From positions 15,152-37,671 of the forward strand of contig CAJUJN010000039.1 of the NCBI GenBank assembly GCA_910586775.1: 22,520 nucleotides of DNA, written 5' to 3'. The notes beneath the pieces were generated by a model that made no database searches, was not told where the DNA came from, and was given only the letters and a program-made list of their open reading frames with translations. A program made the position numbers and the translations under genes. The DNA comes from an uncultured Acetatifactor sp. GTDB lineage: Bacteria > Bacillota > Clostridia > Lachnospirales > Lachnospiraceae. This document shows positions 1-7,461 of the stretch, in pieces. Numbering within the stretch: the first letter of the stretch is position 1; the number at the start of each line of letters is the position of its first letter.

Positions 1-125
1 AGTTCGACAGCGTCCAGGGAGTTCGACAGCGTCCAGGGAGTTCGACAGCGTCCAGGGAGTTCGACAGCGTCCAGAGAGTTTGACAGTTTCCAGGGAGTTT
101 GACAGTTCCCAGAGAACTTGACAGT
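1..125. repeat. 19-bp tandem repeat array with Spo0A-box-like core
   Basis: Almost seven head-to-tail units of 19 bp (AGTTCGACAGCGTCCAGGG) start at the window edge, so the array may continue to the left. Units 1-3 are identical, unit 4 has one change, and units 5-7 decay progressively. Each unit carries TTCGACA (positions 3, 22, 41, 60) or the variants TTTGACA (79, 98) and CTTGACA (117). Read on the other strand, TTCGACA is TGTCGAA, the core of the Spo0A box known from Bacillus and Clostridium. The last unit also forms a small inverted repeat, AGAACT-TGAC-AGTTCT. The repeat is direct observation; a Spo0A role is inference. There are no spacers, so it is not CRISPR. 126-273 holds no convincing gene, only the leader of the next one. 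Confidence 0.9.
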
Positions 126-273
126 TCTTTAAGAGGTACCGACTGTGTTTGTGGGAGACAGGATGGAACCCGTAAAAAGTCCTGTGGGGGCAGTCTGTCT
201 GTATCATGGAGGATAGAGAGAGCCGCGCCTTAGGGATGGGTGGACATAAGGAAATTAAGGGGGAGTAAAAGGA

Positions 274-1479
274 TTGAAGATCGATTCCAGTACAGTGGGA
301 ATGGAGTCAGCCAGAAGCTATCGGGCGACCACCACGACCATCAGGAAATTTACAATAACGGATTACAGACAGGGACTGGCAGGGAGCGGTAATTCCCTGA
401 ATGCGGCAGTGGGCGAGGATACCGGGAATGCCGGGGACGCAGAGACGAATGAAAACAGCCGGAATGCCGGGAACGGGGAAGATGCGGTGCAGCAGTCGGC
501 GGCATCTCTTCAGGACTGGCAGGGACGCATGCAGGCATCGGCTTCCACCGTAACAGTCCGGAGCTCGGCAAGCCAGACCTATGCTGCAATCCGCCATACG
601 ACCATAAGCTACATATTTAACCTGCTGTTTTCGGAGAGAAGGAACCGGCTGAACCAGTGGATGCAGCAGAACGGCATTCAGACCAGGGATTCCGGTCAGT
701 ATGCCCGGATGCAGAGTACCTGGCAGAGCAGTAGCAGTTTCAGCCTGTATTATCAGAGCGGGTCTGCGGCGGGAAGCGGAGATGCCACAGCCAGGCTCAG
801 AGTGCTGAATTACAGCCAGGCAGTGATTCAGACAGAGTCCGAGACCACGGCTTTTTCCACGGTTGGCACGGTGCGCACTGCCGACGGACGTGAGATCAAT
901 TTCAATGTAAATGTGGGCATGAGCCGCCAGTTCCAGCAGTATTATGAACAGAACCAGGTCATGAAGACTTTTTCCATGTGCGACCCGCTGGTCATCAATC
1001 TGGACACGGAGTTGACAGAGCTTTCCGATCAAACCTTCTATTTTGATATAGATGCTGACGGGGAGATGGATGAAATATCGCAGTTGGGAGCGGGAAGCGG
1101 TTACCTGGCCCTGGATAAAAACGGCGACGGAACCATCAATGACGGAAGTGAGCTGTTCGGCACCGCCAGTGGAAACGGATTTGCAGATCTGGCAGAGTAC
1201 GATGAGGACGGCAACGGATGGATTGATGAAAACGATGCGATCTGGGATAAACTCAAGATTTGGTGCAAGGATGAGAACGGGAAAGATGTACTCTACAGGC
1301 TTTCTGAAAAGGGAGTGGGAGCCATCTGCCTGAAAAATGTTTCTACGGACTTTACCATGCAGGGAGCGGAAGGACAGACGAAAGGCGCTGTCCGCAATAC
1401 GGGTATCTTTCTGTATGAGAATGGAAGCGCGGGTACGGTGCAGCATGTGGATGTGGCGAAATATTCCGCGCAGGCGTAA
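274..1479 (+). CDS. EF-hand-like calcium-binding protein, function unknown
   Basis: 401 residues from a TTG start preceded by an AAGGGGGAG ribosome binding site (257-265); an in-frame ATG at 301 is the alternative. There is no signal peptide. Residues 35-100 are Gly/Asn/Ser-rich and look disordered. The C-terminal third has three Asp-rich loops of calcium-binding type: 258-269 (DIDADGEMDEIS), 281-292 (DKNGDGTINDGS) and 310-321 (DEDGNGWIDEND). They are preceded by a DPLVINLD segment near 237. This order, with GSELFG after the second loop, resembles the calcium-binding module of large RTX-type secreted proteins, but here it stands alone without RTX nonapeptides or a secretion signal. Binding of Ca2+ is inferred from the loops; partner and location are unknown. 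A structured element begins two bases after the stop codon and an intrinsic terminator follows at 1615. Confidence 0.8.
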   Translation: MKIDSSTVGMESARSYRATTTTIRKFTITDYRQGLAGSGNSLNAAVGEDTGNAGDAETNENSRNAGNGEDAVQQSAASLQDWQGRMQASASTVTVRSSASQTYAAIRHTTISYIFNLLFSERRNRLNQWMQQNGIQTRDSGQYARMQSTWQSSSSFSLYYQSGSAAGSGDATARLRVLNYSQAVIQTESETTAFSTVGTVRTADGREINFNVNVGMSRQFQQYYEQNQVMKTFSMCDPLVINLDTELTELSDQTFYFDIDADGEMDEISQLGAGSGYLALDKNGDGTINDGSELFGTASGNGFADLAEYDEDGNGWIDENDAIWDKLKIWCKDENGKDVLYRLSEKGVGAICLKNVSTDFTMQGAEGQTKGAVRNTGIFLYENGSAGTVQHVDVAKYSAQA

Positions 1480-1480
1480 G

Positions 1481-1578
1481 GAAGTGTCTACAAATAACTG
1501 CTGCAAGTTTATGGAAATTTTTATTGTGTTTCCGGGCTTTTGCCTGAAGCAATTGCAGCAGTTATTTTCCGACAATTC
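1481..1578 (+). ncRNA. Structured inverted-repeat element, copy A
   Basis: A 98-nt element starting two bases after the stop of the upstream gene. It folds as GAA-g-TGTC-tac, then a perfect 15-bp stem (AAATAACTGCTGCAA at 1492-1506 with its complement at 1553-1567), then tcc-GACA-a-TTC. The 46-nt interior can form two short hairpins, GGAAA/TTTCC and GGGC-TTTT-GCCT, giving a three-way junction. A second copy of the same length lies at 21550-21647. Its outer ends are conserved (TGTCTACA and CCGACA), but its stem sequence is different and still paired. I see pairing and conservation; whether it acts as RNA, as a protein-binding DNA site or as a dispersed palindromic repeat is open. The rest of 1579-1963 holds a terminator and a candidate promoter but no convincing gene. 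Confidence 0.55.
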
Positions 1579-1614
1579 ATAAGGAAAAGTTACGAGGTTC
1601 ATGAAGAAAGAAGA

Positions 1615-1643
1615 GGAGCTGCTTTACAGGCGGCTTCTTTTTT
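1615..1643 (+). terminator. Intrinsic terminator
   Basis: A 9-bp stem, GGAGCTGCT (1615-1623) with GGCGGCTTC (1629-1637), including three G-T pairs, encloses a 5-nt loop (TTACA) and is followed directly by six T (1638-1643). It closes the transcription unit of the calcium-binding protein and lies 36 nt after the structured element. Confidence 0.7.
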
Positions 1644-1878
1644 GCTTCTTTTTGCAATGGTATATGGAGGATTTGGCCGTTGCGTCTTGTCATAAACTCT
1701 GAGCTCTACTTTCTATGAATATTTGCATAAATTTTTTCCAATGGGACAAACTGATAGCAGGCAATACAAAGCAAATTTTGTTATACTCGTGAGCGCATTT
1801 ATTTGCCGTTTCCTGTTGCGCATTACAGCAGCGCTCGCTGGTTATATATTTCAGTTGGCAAATGCTGAGGGGTTGAAT

Positions 1879-1908
1879 ATATATTGCTGACATATATCGG
1901 CAAAATTT
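1879..1908 (+). promoter_or_regulatory. Candidate forespore (sigma F/G-type) promoter
   Basis: GGCAAAATTT at 1899-1908 matches every position of the SigF -10 consensus GGNRANANTW. ATATA at 1879-1883, 15 nt upstream, matches four of five positions of the SigF -35 consensus GYWTA. It lies 55 bp before the start codon of the SpoIIQ-like gene, and spoIIQ is a SigF-controlled gene in Bacillus and Clostridioides. The match is seen; the assignment is inference in an AT-rich region where chance matches are not rare. Confidence 0.4.
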
Positions 1909-1963
1909 GATTTGTATTCAATATTTGGAGATGCACAATCATATAAAGGAAGGGTAAGCAGTT

Positions 1964-3031
1964 ATGAAAAGAAACAGAAGGAATAATGTAAAAAAAGAAC
2001 GTATCATCATGATCGCATCGTCTGCGTTTGTACTGTCGGCGCTGACCATGACAGGCATTTACATGAAATCAAACAGGGCGGAGGAACAGGATGACGGTTA
2101 CACACTGGATTTCACGGCGTTGGAGGATGATGTCAAGGACAAGGCCCAGGAGATTGCCAGGAATCAGCAGACGGACGACGGATTGAATGATATCGTTGAC
2201 CAGCAGATTGTCAATCCGGACGACGATCTGGATTACCTGCCCATGGAGGCCGGTTCCGGGACGGTTACCATACCGGGATTGACTGACGGGCTGCTGGAAG
2301 GTATGCCTGCCGGAGAGGGCATTCTGTCGTCGGAAGAGGATATGCGGATAGCGGGAGATACACCCGGAGCCGGAGAAGAAGGACTGACGGCAGGTGATGC
2401 CCAGACACTGGAAGCGTCCGGTGTGACCGGCAATTCCGCATCAGGGGAGGCGGATATCGCAGCCAGGGATAAGGCACCCGAAGAAGGCAGCCAGTCCACA
2501 GAGGAAGCCGATGCCGGTGAGACGGCCCCGCCGGCAGAGAGCCAGGACGGTGACGGCGCACAGGCAGAGGGCACGGAAAACACTGCCGGCAGTGATGTGG
2601 TTGCGGAAACCATGCATTTTGCGGAGAGTGAAGGCCTGCTGCGCCCTGTGAGCGGAGAGGTGCTGATTCCCTTCAGCATGGACAGCAGCGTGTATTTCTC
2701 CACCCTTGACCAGTTCAAATACAATCCGGCAATGATGATAGCCGCAGAGGAAGGAAGCGCAGTGACGGCCTGTGCGGAAGGAGTGGTTATTGATATTTTT
2801 CAGGATTCGGAAATCGGCCATGCAGTTACCATGGATTTGGGTGACGGCTACCAGATTACCTATGGTCAGCTTTACGATATCAATGTGAGTTTAAATACCC
2901 ATGTGGAAGAGGGAGATATGATTGCCTCCGTTGCCGCGCCGACAAAGTACTATAGTGTGGAAGGAAGCAATCTGTATTTGAAGTTGACGGCAAACGGGAC
3001 GCCTGTAAATCCGGAGGTGCTGTTCCGCTGA
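1964..3031 (+). CDS. SpoIIQ-like membrane protein with degenerate LytM (M23) domain
   Basis: 355 residues; ATG preceded by AAGGAAGGG. A short basic N-terminus is followed by one membrane segment (about 13-34). Next comes a long acidic Glu/Gly/Ala/Ser-rich low-complexity stretch (about 40-220), then a C-terminal LytM/M23-like beta domain (about 225-355). The zinc ligands of M23 peptidases are missing: the usual HxxxD site is replaced near 253-259 (YNPAMMI) and the HxH site by NLYLK (336-340). It is therefore probably not a hydrolase. SpoIIQ is a forespore membrane protein that binds SpoIIIAH across the intermembrane space during engulfment; it has the same architecture and lacks key ligands in Bacillus. 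The candidate SigF-type promoter supports this. A generic M23-like envelope protein is the alternative. The acidic linker is unusually long. Confidence 0.65.
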   Translation: MKRNRRNNVKKERIIMIASSAFVLSALTMTGIYMKSNRAEEQDDGYTLDFTALEDDVKDKAQEIARNQQTDDGLNDIVDQQIVNPDDDLDYLPMEAGSGTVTIPGLTDGLLEGMPAGEGILSSEEDMRIAGDTPGAGEEGLTAGDAQTLEASGVTGNSASGEADIAARDKAPEEGSQSTEEADAGETAPPAESQDGDGAQAEGTENTAGSDVVAETMHFAESEGLLRPVSGEVLIPFSMDSSVYFSTLDQFKYNPAMMIAAEEGSAVTACAEGVVIDIFQDSEIGHAVTMDLGDGYQITYGQLYDINVSLNTHVEEGDMIASVAAPTKYYSVEGSNLYLKLTANGTPVNPEVLFR

Positions 3032-3090
3032 GTTATCTGCATATGAGAAAGAGTGCGGAAGCCCTGTATGTTTGAGATAGGACAGGGCCG

Positions 3091-3118
3091 GAGACAATTG
3101 CCGGCTATTGTGTATAAT
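3091..3118 (+). promoter_or_regulatory. Candidate SigA promoter of the amidohydrolase gene
   Basis: GAGACA (3091-3096), a 16-bp spacer and a perfect TATAAT (3113-3118) lie 72 bp before the start codon. The -35 matches four of six consensus bases. A 7-bp inverted repeat just upstream (GCCCTGT at 3061, ACAGGGC at 3082) may belong to the end of the preceding transcript, but it has no T run. Confidence 0.5.
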
Positions 3119-3190
3119 ACGTGAGTGTCCATGCAGTAGAGAAGAAGGTAAAAGAAGGTACTCACAAGTATAGATTAGGAGTGGAATGAC

Positions 3191-4384
3191 ATGTATATTG
3201 TCGGTGGATATATCAAAACGATGGCCGGGGAAGACATCAAGGATGGCTGTATCCGCATTGCCGACGGGAAAATAGCGGAAATCGGAGAGCGGGAGAGGAT
3301 TGTATTTCATCCCGCTCCTCATGAGCGTGTGATAGAGATTCAGGACGGACTGATCATGCCGGGCATCATAGAAGCCCATTGCCACATGGGAATCACAGAG
3401 GAGAAAAAGGGCATGGAAGGGGATGACTGCAACGAAACCGTGGATCCCATCACTCCGTATCTACGGGCCGTAGATGCCATCAATACCATGGATGCGGCTT
3501 TTGACGATGCGGTCCGGGCGGGAATCACTTCCGCCATGATCGGTCCCGGCAGCTCCAATGTGGTGGGAGGACAGTTTGCTTTCCTGAAAACCAGAGGAAG
3601 GCGTGTAGATGACCTGGTGGTCAAAGCCCCGGCAGCCATGAAAGTAGCTTTCGGCGAAAATCCGAAAGTTAATTACTCCGGGCATAACAAAAGCCCTTCC
3701 ACCAGGATGGCCATTGCCGCCATGCTGAGAGAGGAGTTGACGAAAGCTGTCGCTTATGCGAAGCAAAAGAAAAAAGCTGCTGACAACGGCGAAGCATTCG
3801 AGGAGGACTTCCGGATGGAATGCTGGCTGCCTGTACTTCGCCGGGAGATTCCTCTGAAAGCCCATGTGCATCGGGTGGATGACATTTTTACCGCTGTCAG
3901 GATAGCCAGGGAATTTCGATTGAAAATGACTCTGGACCATTGCTCTGAGGGACATATGATAGCAAAGGAGTTGGCGGAGGAGGGATTTCCTGCCATTGTA
4001 GGGCCGGACCTTGCCAGCAGAAACAAGATTGAAGTGCAGAACATGGCGTTTAAGACAGTGGGCGTCCTGAACCAGGCGGGTGTCATGACTGCCATCACCA
4101 CAGACCATCCTGTATCGCTGATTCAGTCACTGCCCCTGTGCGCAGGGCTGGCGGTAAAATCCGGTCTTGCCCTGGAGGAGGGATACAAAGCCATCACGAT
4201 TCATCCTGCCATAATCTGCGGTGTGGATGACAGAGTAGGGAGTCTGGAGGTGGGAAAGGACGCAGACATCGCTGTCTTTACAGGCAATCCCATGGAAGTC
4301 TTCACCAGGACGCTTTATACCATCATTGACGGGCAGGTGGTGTACGAAGCGGGAAAGGCGGAGGACGCGCAGGCAGATGCTTAA
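3191..4384 (+). CDS. Amidohydrolase family protein (imidazolonepropionase-like)
   Basis: 397 residues, ATG with AGGAGTGG about 8 nt upstream. It has the composite fold of cytosolic metal-dependent amidohydrolases: a small beta domain at both ends (start: VGGYIKT; end: LEVGKDADIAVF) around a TIM barrel. Metal-ligand motifs visible are HCH at 63-65, HVH at 225-227, DHCSEGH at 249-255 and TTDHP at 303-307 (the barrel Asp is D305). These fit the COG1228 group, hydrolases of cyclic amides or dipeptide-like substrates. The substrate cannot be told from sequence and there is no histidine-degradation neighbour, so it should not be called HutI. It appears monocistronic, with its own promoter upstream and another promoter just after the stop. 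Confidence 0.85.
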   Translation: MYIVGGYIKTMAGEDIKDGCIRIADGKIAEIGERERIVFHPAPHERVIEIQDGLIMPGIIEAHCHMGITEEKKGMEGDDCNETVDPITPYLRAVDAINTMDAAFDDAVRAGITSAMIGPGSSNVVGGQFAFLKTRGRRVDDLVVKAPAAMKVAFGENPKVNYSGHNKSPSTRMAIAAMLREELTKAVAYAKQKKKAADNGEAFEEDFRMECWLPVLRREIPLKAHVHRVDDIFTAVRIAREFRLKMTLDHCSEGHMIAKELAEEGFPAIVGPDLASRNKIEVQNMAFKTVGVLNQAGVMTAITTDHPVSLIQSLPLCAGLAVKSGLALEEGYKAITIHPAIICGVDDRVGSLEVGKDADIAVFTGNPMEVFTRTLYTIIDGQVVYEAGKAEDAQADA

Positions 4385-4388
4385 ATCA

Positions 4389-4417
4389 TTGCAAACTTTG
4401 CATATAAATGATATAAT
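4389..4417 (+). promoter_or_regulatory. SigA promoter for the DUF6020/acyltransferase operon
   Basis: TTGCAA (4389-4394), a 17-bp spacer and TATAAT (4412-4417). It starts four bases after the amidohydrolase stop codon and drives the two membrane-protein genes with a leader of about 80 nt. No terminator separates it from the upstream gene. Confidence 0.7.
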
Positions 4418-4506
4418 GCGTTTGTAGTCTTTCAAAACAGGTGGTTTGATGAGATGCCGCCAGACTGTTTTACCATCAGAAAATTGTGAAACACATAGGA
4501 AAAAAT

Positions 4507-6342
4507 ATGAGAAAGCTTGGAAAAGAGAAAAGGGAAAAGATCGTCTTGCCCGCCTGGGCATTTCTGGCAGCATATGCACTGACGGCTGAATTTCATGCGC
4601 CGTTTTTCCGAAATCAATTCGAGGCGGGGATTGACTATGCCATTGCTTCCGTCTATGAGTTGTTGGGAGAATATAAATTTTCCTTTCTGTTGATCTGGGG
4701 ACTGTGTATCCTGTTCTTCGGCTGGATGAAAGAGAAAGAGGTAAGGCCTGTAAAGCCTGTGCCGGCAGGGCTGCCGGTACTTTTTTCTCTGTTTTTATTG
4801 TTGGGCAGAAGTTATCAGGAAACGGGAAACTGGGGATATTGCTTTGGCAGTCCGGTTAATTTTCTTAAATTCGTGTTGGTTCTGGCGGGTTACTCTGTTT
4901 TGCTGAGAGGCATACTAAATGCATTTACCCTGTTTTTGGAAAATGGGACCTTCACCGGCACGGAAGAACAGACACATTTCTGGAGCACGCATGGGTTTGC
5001 CAGGGCTTTTGTTCTGCTCTGCGCGGTGTATTTTCCCTTTCTGCTTCTGGCGTATCCGGGAAATATCTGCTGGGATGCGGCGGGGCAGATTGAGCAGGTG
5101 ATCGGACAGACGGGATACAGCCGGCATCATCCGCTGCTCCATACTCTGTTGTCGGGAGGCATGACAGAGGTGGGAAAACGCCTGCTGGGTTCCTATGAGG
5201 CAGGACTGTTTGCTTATATGCTGTTACAGCTTGCCGGTCTGGCGGCTGCTCTGGCGTCTACCATTGCAGTCCTGGCGAAGAGAAATATGAGGAAAGAGCT
5301 TCTCTGGGTGCTGTTTCTTCTTTACTGTATCACGCCGGTTTATTCCAATATGGCCTCTACCGTGTTAAAGGATGTGCCATATGCCTCGGCAGTGGTGGGG
5401 TATATTGTGTGTCTGTCACTGATTACAGAGAAGCCTGAGCGGTTAAAAAGTATCTGGCTTGCGGCGGGCTTTGCGGCTTTGCAGGTCTGTGTAATCCTGC
5501 TGAGAAATAATGGGGTCTATGTGGTCCTGGCAAGCGGAATTGCTGTATTCCCCGTCCTTTTGAAGCGAAACGGATGGAAAGAGGCAGGCAGGCGTTTTCT
5601 GGGGACATTTGCGGGAGGCGCGGCGGCAGGTATCCTGCTGATGGCCGGACTGGCATTTGTCTGTGACGCGCAGGCGGGCAGCCGGGGAGAGATGCTGTCT
5701 GTTCCGTTCCAACAGACAGCACGGTATCTTCAGCTTTACGGCAGAGAGATTTCCGGGGAGGAGAAGGAGGCCATAGAGGCAGTCCTGGGAGATGTTGAGG
5801 AGCTGGCAGGAAAATACGACCCTTCCACCGCAGACCCTGTGAAAGCCTGTTTTCGCAGGGATGCATCCACGGGAGAGATTTTTGCATATATAAAAGCATG
5901 GGCGCGGGGGCTGATAAAGCATCCGGGCGTCTATGTGGAAGGCTTTTTTGCCCATATCTACGGATGGCTTTCGCCGGAGATAAGCAATTCGACACGCTAT
6001 GAGGCGGACCATGGACTGCTCCGGCAGGGCGGGCTGTTTCCCAATGCAGAGAAGATATTGATCTTCTGCTACCGGTTTGCCGCCCGGTTTACACCGGTGG
6101 GGGTCCTGGAGAACATCGGACTTGCCGTGTGGGCTTTGTTTTTCATGACTTTCTATCAGATAAGGCACGGACAGGGGCGATACGGGCTGGCTGGAATCCC
6201 GCTTTGGGTCAGTCTTCTGGTTTGCATGGCATCGCCGGGATTTCTGGGACATGCCAGATATGGCTTTCCTATTTTATTTTCGATTCCCTTTTTGTACGGG
6301 TTTACAATGACGGCAAAGGAAGATATGGGGGTGACGGACTGA
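4507..6342 (+). CDS. DUF6020-type multi-pass membrane protein (possible GT-C glycosyltransferase)
   Basis: 611 residues from ATG 4507, which has AGGA six bases upstream. An in-frame GTG at 4486 would add seven residues but has no ribosome binding site. I count about 12-13 hydrophobic segments along the whole chain. After the fifth segment there is a conserved-looking loop, YPGNICWDAAGQ followed by SRHHPLLHTL, which I associate with the DUF6020 family. The topology, an acidic residue in the first large outer loop and the His-rich motif resemble GT-C enzymes that move sugars from polyprenyl carriers, but the reaction is inference. A soluble stretch (about 400-500) lies between the later segments. 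Its TGA overlaps the ATG of the acyltransferase by one base, so the two are co-translated and may modify the same cell-surface polymer. Confidence 0.75.
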   Translation: MRKLGKEKREKIVLPAWAFLAAYALTAEFHAPFFRNQFEAGIDYAIASVYELLGEYKFSFLLIWGLCILFFGWMKEKEVRPVKPVPAGLPVLFSLFLLLGRSYQETGNWGYCFGSPVNFLKFVLVLAGYSVLLRGILNAFTLFLENGTFTGTEEQTHFWSTHGFARAFVLLCAVYFPFLLLAYPGNICWDAAGQIEQVIGQTGYSRHHPLLHTLLSGGMTEVGKRLLGSYEAGLFAYMLLQLAGLAAALASTIAVLAKRNMRKELLWVLFLLYCITPVYSNMASTVLKDVPYASAVVGYIVCLSLITEKPERLKSIWLAAGFAALQVCVILLRNNGVYVVLASGIAVFPVLLKRNGWKEAGRRFLGTFAGGAAAGILLMAGLAFVCDAQAGSRGEMLSVPFQQTARYLQLYGREISGEEKEAIEAVLGDVEELAGKYDPSTADPVKACFRRDASTGEIFAYIKAWARGLIKHPGVYVEGFFAHIYGWLSPEISNSTRYEADHGLLRQGGLFPNAEKILIFCYRFAARFTPVGVLENIGLAVWALFFMTFYQIRHGQGRYGLAGIPLWVSLLVCMASPGFLGHARYGFPILFSIPFLYGFTMTAKEDMGVTD

Positions 6343-7385
6343 TGGAAAGGGAATTTTCACGGAAGGCTTCCAAGATTGTAAAGGGGATGGCGATTCTTTT
6401 TCTTTTGAATTACCATTTGTTTAGCGAGGCGGAAACTGTAGCCGAGTTTGGAGTGGATTACAGGCCGTTTCCGCAGGAGGTGTTTCTGGCGTTCTCCAGA
6501 TTCGGCAACATCAGTGTGGCAGTCTTTGTGTTTCTGACGGCTTTCGGCATTACAAAGGGACTGATCGGGCAGGAGGGGATTGAACCCCGGGATATGTATC
6601 GTCAGGCAGTGCGGCGGATGTTAAAGCTGATGGCGAATTTCTTTGCACTGTTTGCCAGCGTTACCCTGCTCTGGTGGCACTGGTTCGACTATGCTTCCCT
6701 GTATGGCGAGGGAAAGCAGGGCTTTCTCTATATGATTGCCGATGCGGCAGGGCTTGCTCAGATTCTGGACACGCCCACCTTGAATATGACATGGTGGTAT
6801 ATGGAGATTGCCTATGTGCTGATCTTCCTGGTGCCGGCGCTCTGTATTCTGGTGCGGAAAGTGGGGTATTCTTTGCTTCCGATGGTCTTCTTCCTGCCGG
6901 TGGTCCTGAGTTTTAACCCGGACATCTCCAGATATCTCTTCACTGCGGCGGTGGGGGTATGCGCGGCTTACGGAAGCTGGATGGATAAGCTGTTGAATGT
7001 GAAGGCGCATCCGGTTCTTCGCTGGGCAGCAGGAGGGGCAGGTCTGGTTCTGTGTGTAATGATCCGGCAGAATTACTTTGTACAGGAGCGTTTTCTGCAT
7101 CTGGCCGATGCCGGTATTGCGGTTTTCTTTGCCTGGTTTTCTATTGCGCTGTTCGGAAGCGTGCCTGTGATTAAAAGAATCCTGGAATTTATCGGGAAGC
7201 ATTCCATGAATATATATATGGTACACACCTTTTTCTACTTAATCCTGTGGCGCAGCTACATATATGCATTCCGCTATGCGGGAGCGATTCTGGTGGTGCT
7301 GCTGCTGGCCAGTCTGCTTTGGTCGGTGGCGCTGGAATGGATAAAAAAGATTGTGGTCGGACTGGTGAGGAGAAAGAAAATGTGA
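6342..7385 (+). CDS. Acyltransferase family 3 membrane protein (OafA/YrhL-like)
   Basis: 347 residues. The start is ATG 6342 inside the upstream stop (TGATG) with GGGGGTGA just before it; a longer open frame reaching back to 6129 would lie inside the previous gene and is rejected. About ten membrane segments. Family marks: an N-terminal KGMAILFLLNYHLF with the conserved Lys and His (H25), FLTAFGITKG in place of the usual FFxxSGFLxT, a WWYMEIAYVLIFLVPAL segment, and a C-terminal GKHSMNIYMVHTF like the common GxxSYxIYLxH. Members move acetyl or other acyl groups across the membrane onto polysaccharide or peptidoglycan. The acceptor is unknown; coupling to the DUF6020 gene suggests a surface glycan. 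Confidence 0.85.
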   Translation: MEREFSRKASKIVKGMAILFLLNYHLFSEAETVAEFGVDYRPFPQEVFLAFSRFGNISVAVFVFLTAFGITKGLIGQEGIEPRDMYRQAVRRMLKLMANFFALFASVTLLWWHWFDYASLYGEGKQGFLYMIADAAGLAQILDTPTLNMTWWYMEIAYVLIFLVPALCILVRKVGYSLLPMVFFLPVVLSFNPDISRYLFTAAVGVCAAYGSWMDKLLNVKAHPVLRWAAGGAGLVLCVMIRQNYFVQERFLHLADAGIAVFFAWFSIALFGSVPVIKRILEFIGKHSMNIYMVHTFFYLILWRSYIYAFRYAGAILVVLLLASLLWSVALEWIKKIVVGLVRRKKM

Positions 7386-7402
7386 AATAGGTTTCCCGGT
7401 TC

Positions 7403-7447
7403 ATTTCGGCACGACAGCAAATGCCAAATTCGCTGTCGTGCCGAAAT
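7403..7447. terminator. Perfect 16-bp hairpin between convergent genes
   Basis: ATTTCGGCACGACAGC (7403-7418) and its exact complement (7432-7447) flank a 13-nt loop. It lies between the stops of the acyltransferase (+, 7385) and prs (-, 7462), so it can act in both directions. Neither side has a T run, which is unusual for an intrinsic terminator. It may instead stop transcription with help from Rho or protect 3' ends. Confidence 0.6.
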
Positions 7448-7461
7448 ACATGTAAGATTAT

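Noticed and set aside
1..125. CRISPR array
   Set aside because: The units are contiguous 19-mers with no spacers.
1481..1578. Integron attC site
   Set aside because: The ends do not fit the RYYYAAC/GTTRRRY core sites and there is no integrase or cassette structure nearby.
307..1602. 431-codon open frame on the minus strand opposite the calcium-binding gene
   Set aside because: It mirrors the plus-strand gene; its Cys/His/Arg-rich translation has no domain, while the plus frame has clear calcium loops and an RBS.
1601..1702. Small ORF of about 33 codons after the structured element
   Set aside because: It runs through the intrinsic terminator and has no clear RBS.
1690..1893. 67-codon minus-strand ORF in the AT-rich gap
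   Set aside because: No RBS at its start, Cys-rich random-looking translation, and it overlaps a region more likely to be a promoter.
3191..4384. HutI imidazolonepropionase
   Set aside because: The motifs fit the wider amidohydrolase family only, and no histidine-utilisation genes are nearby.
5443..6252. 269-codon minus-strand frame inside the DUF6020 gene
   Set aside because: Cys/Pro/Arg-rich shadow without family features; the plus strand encodes a consistent membrane protein.
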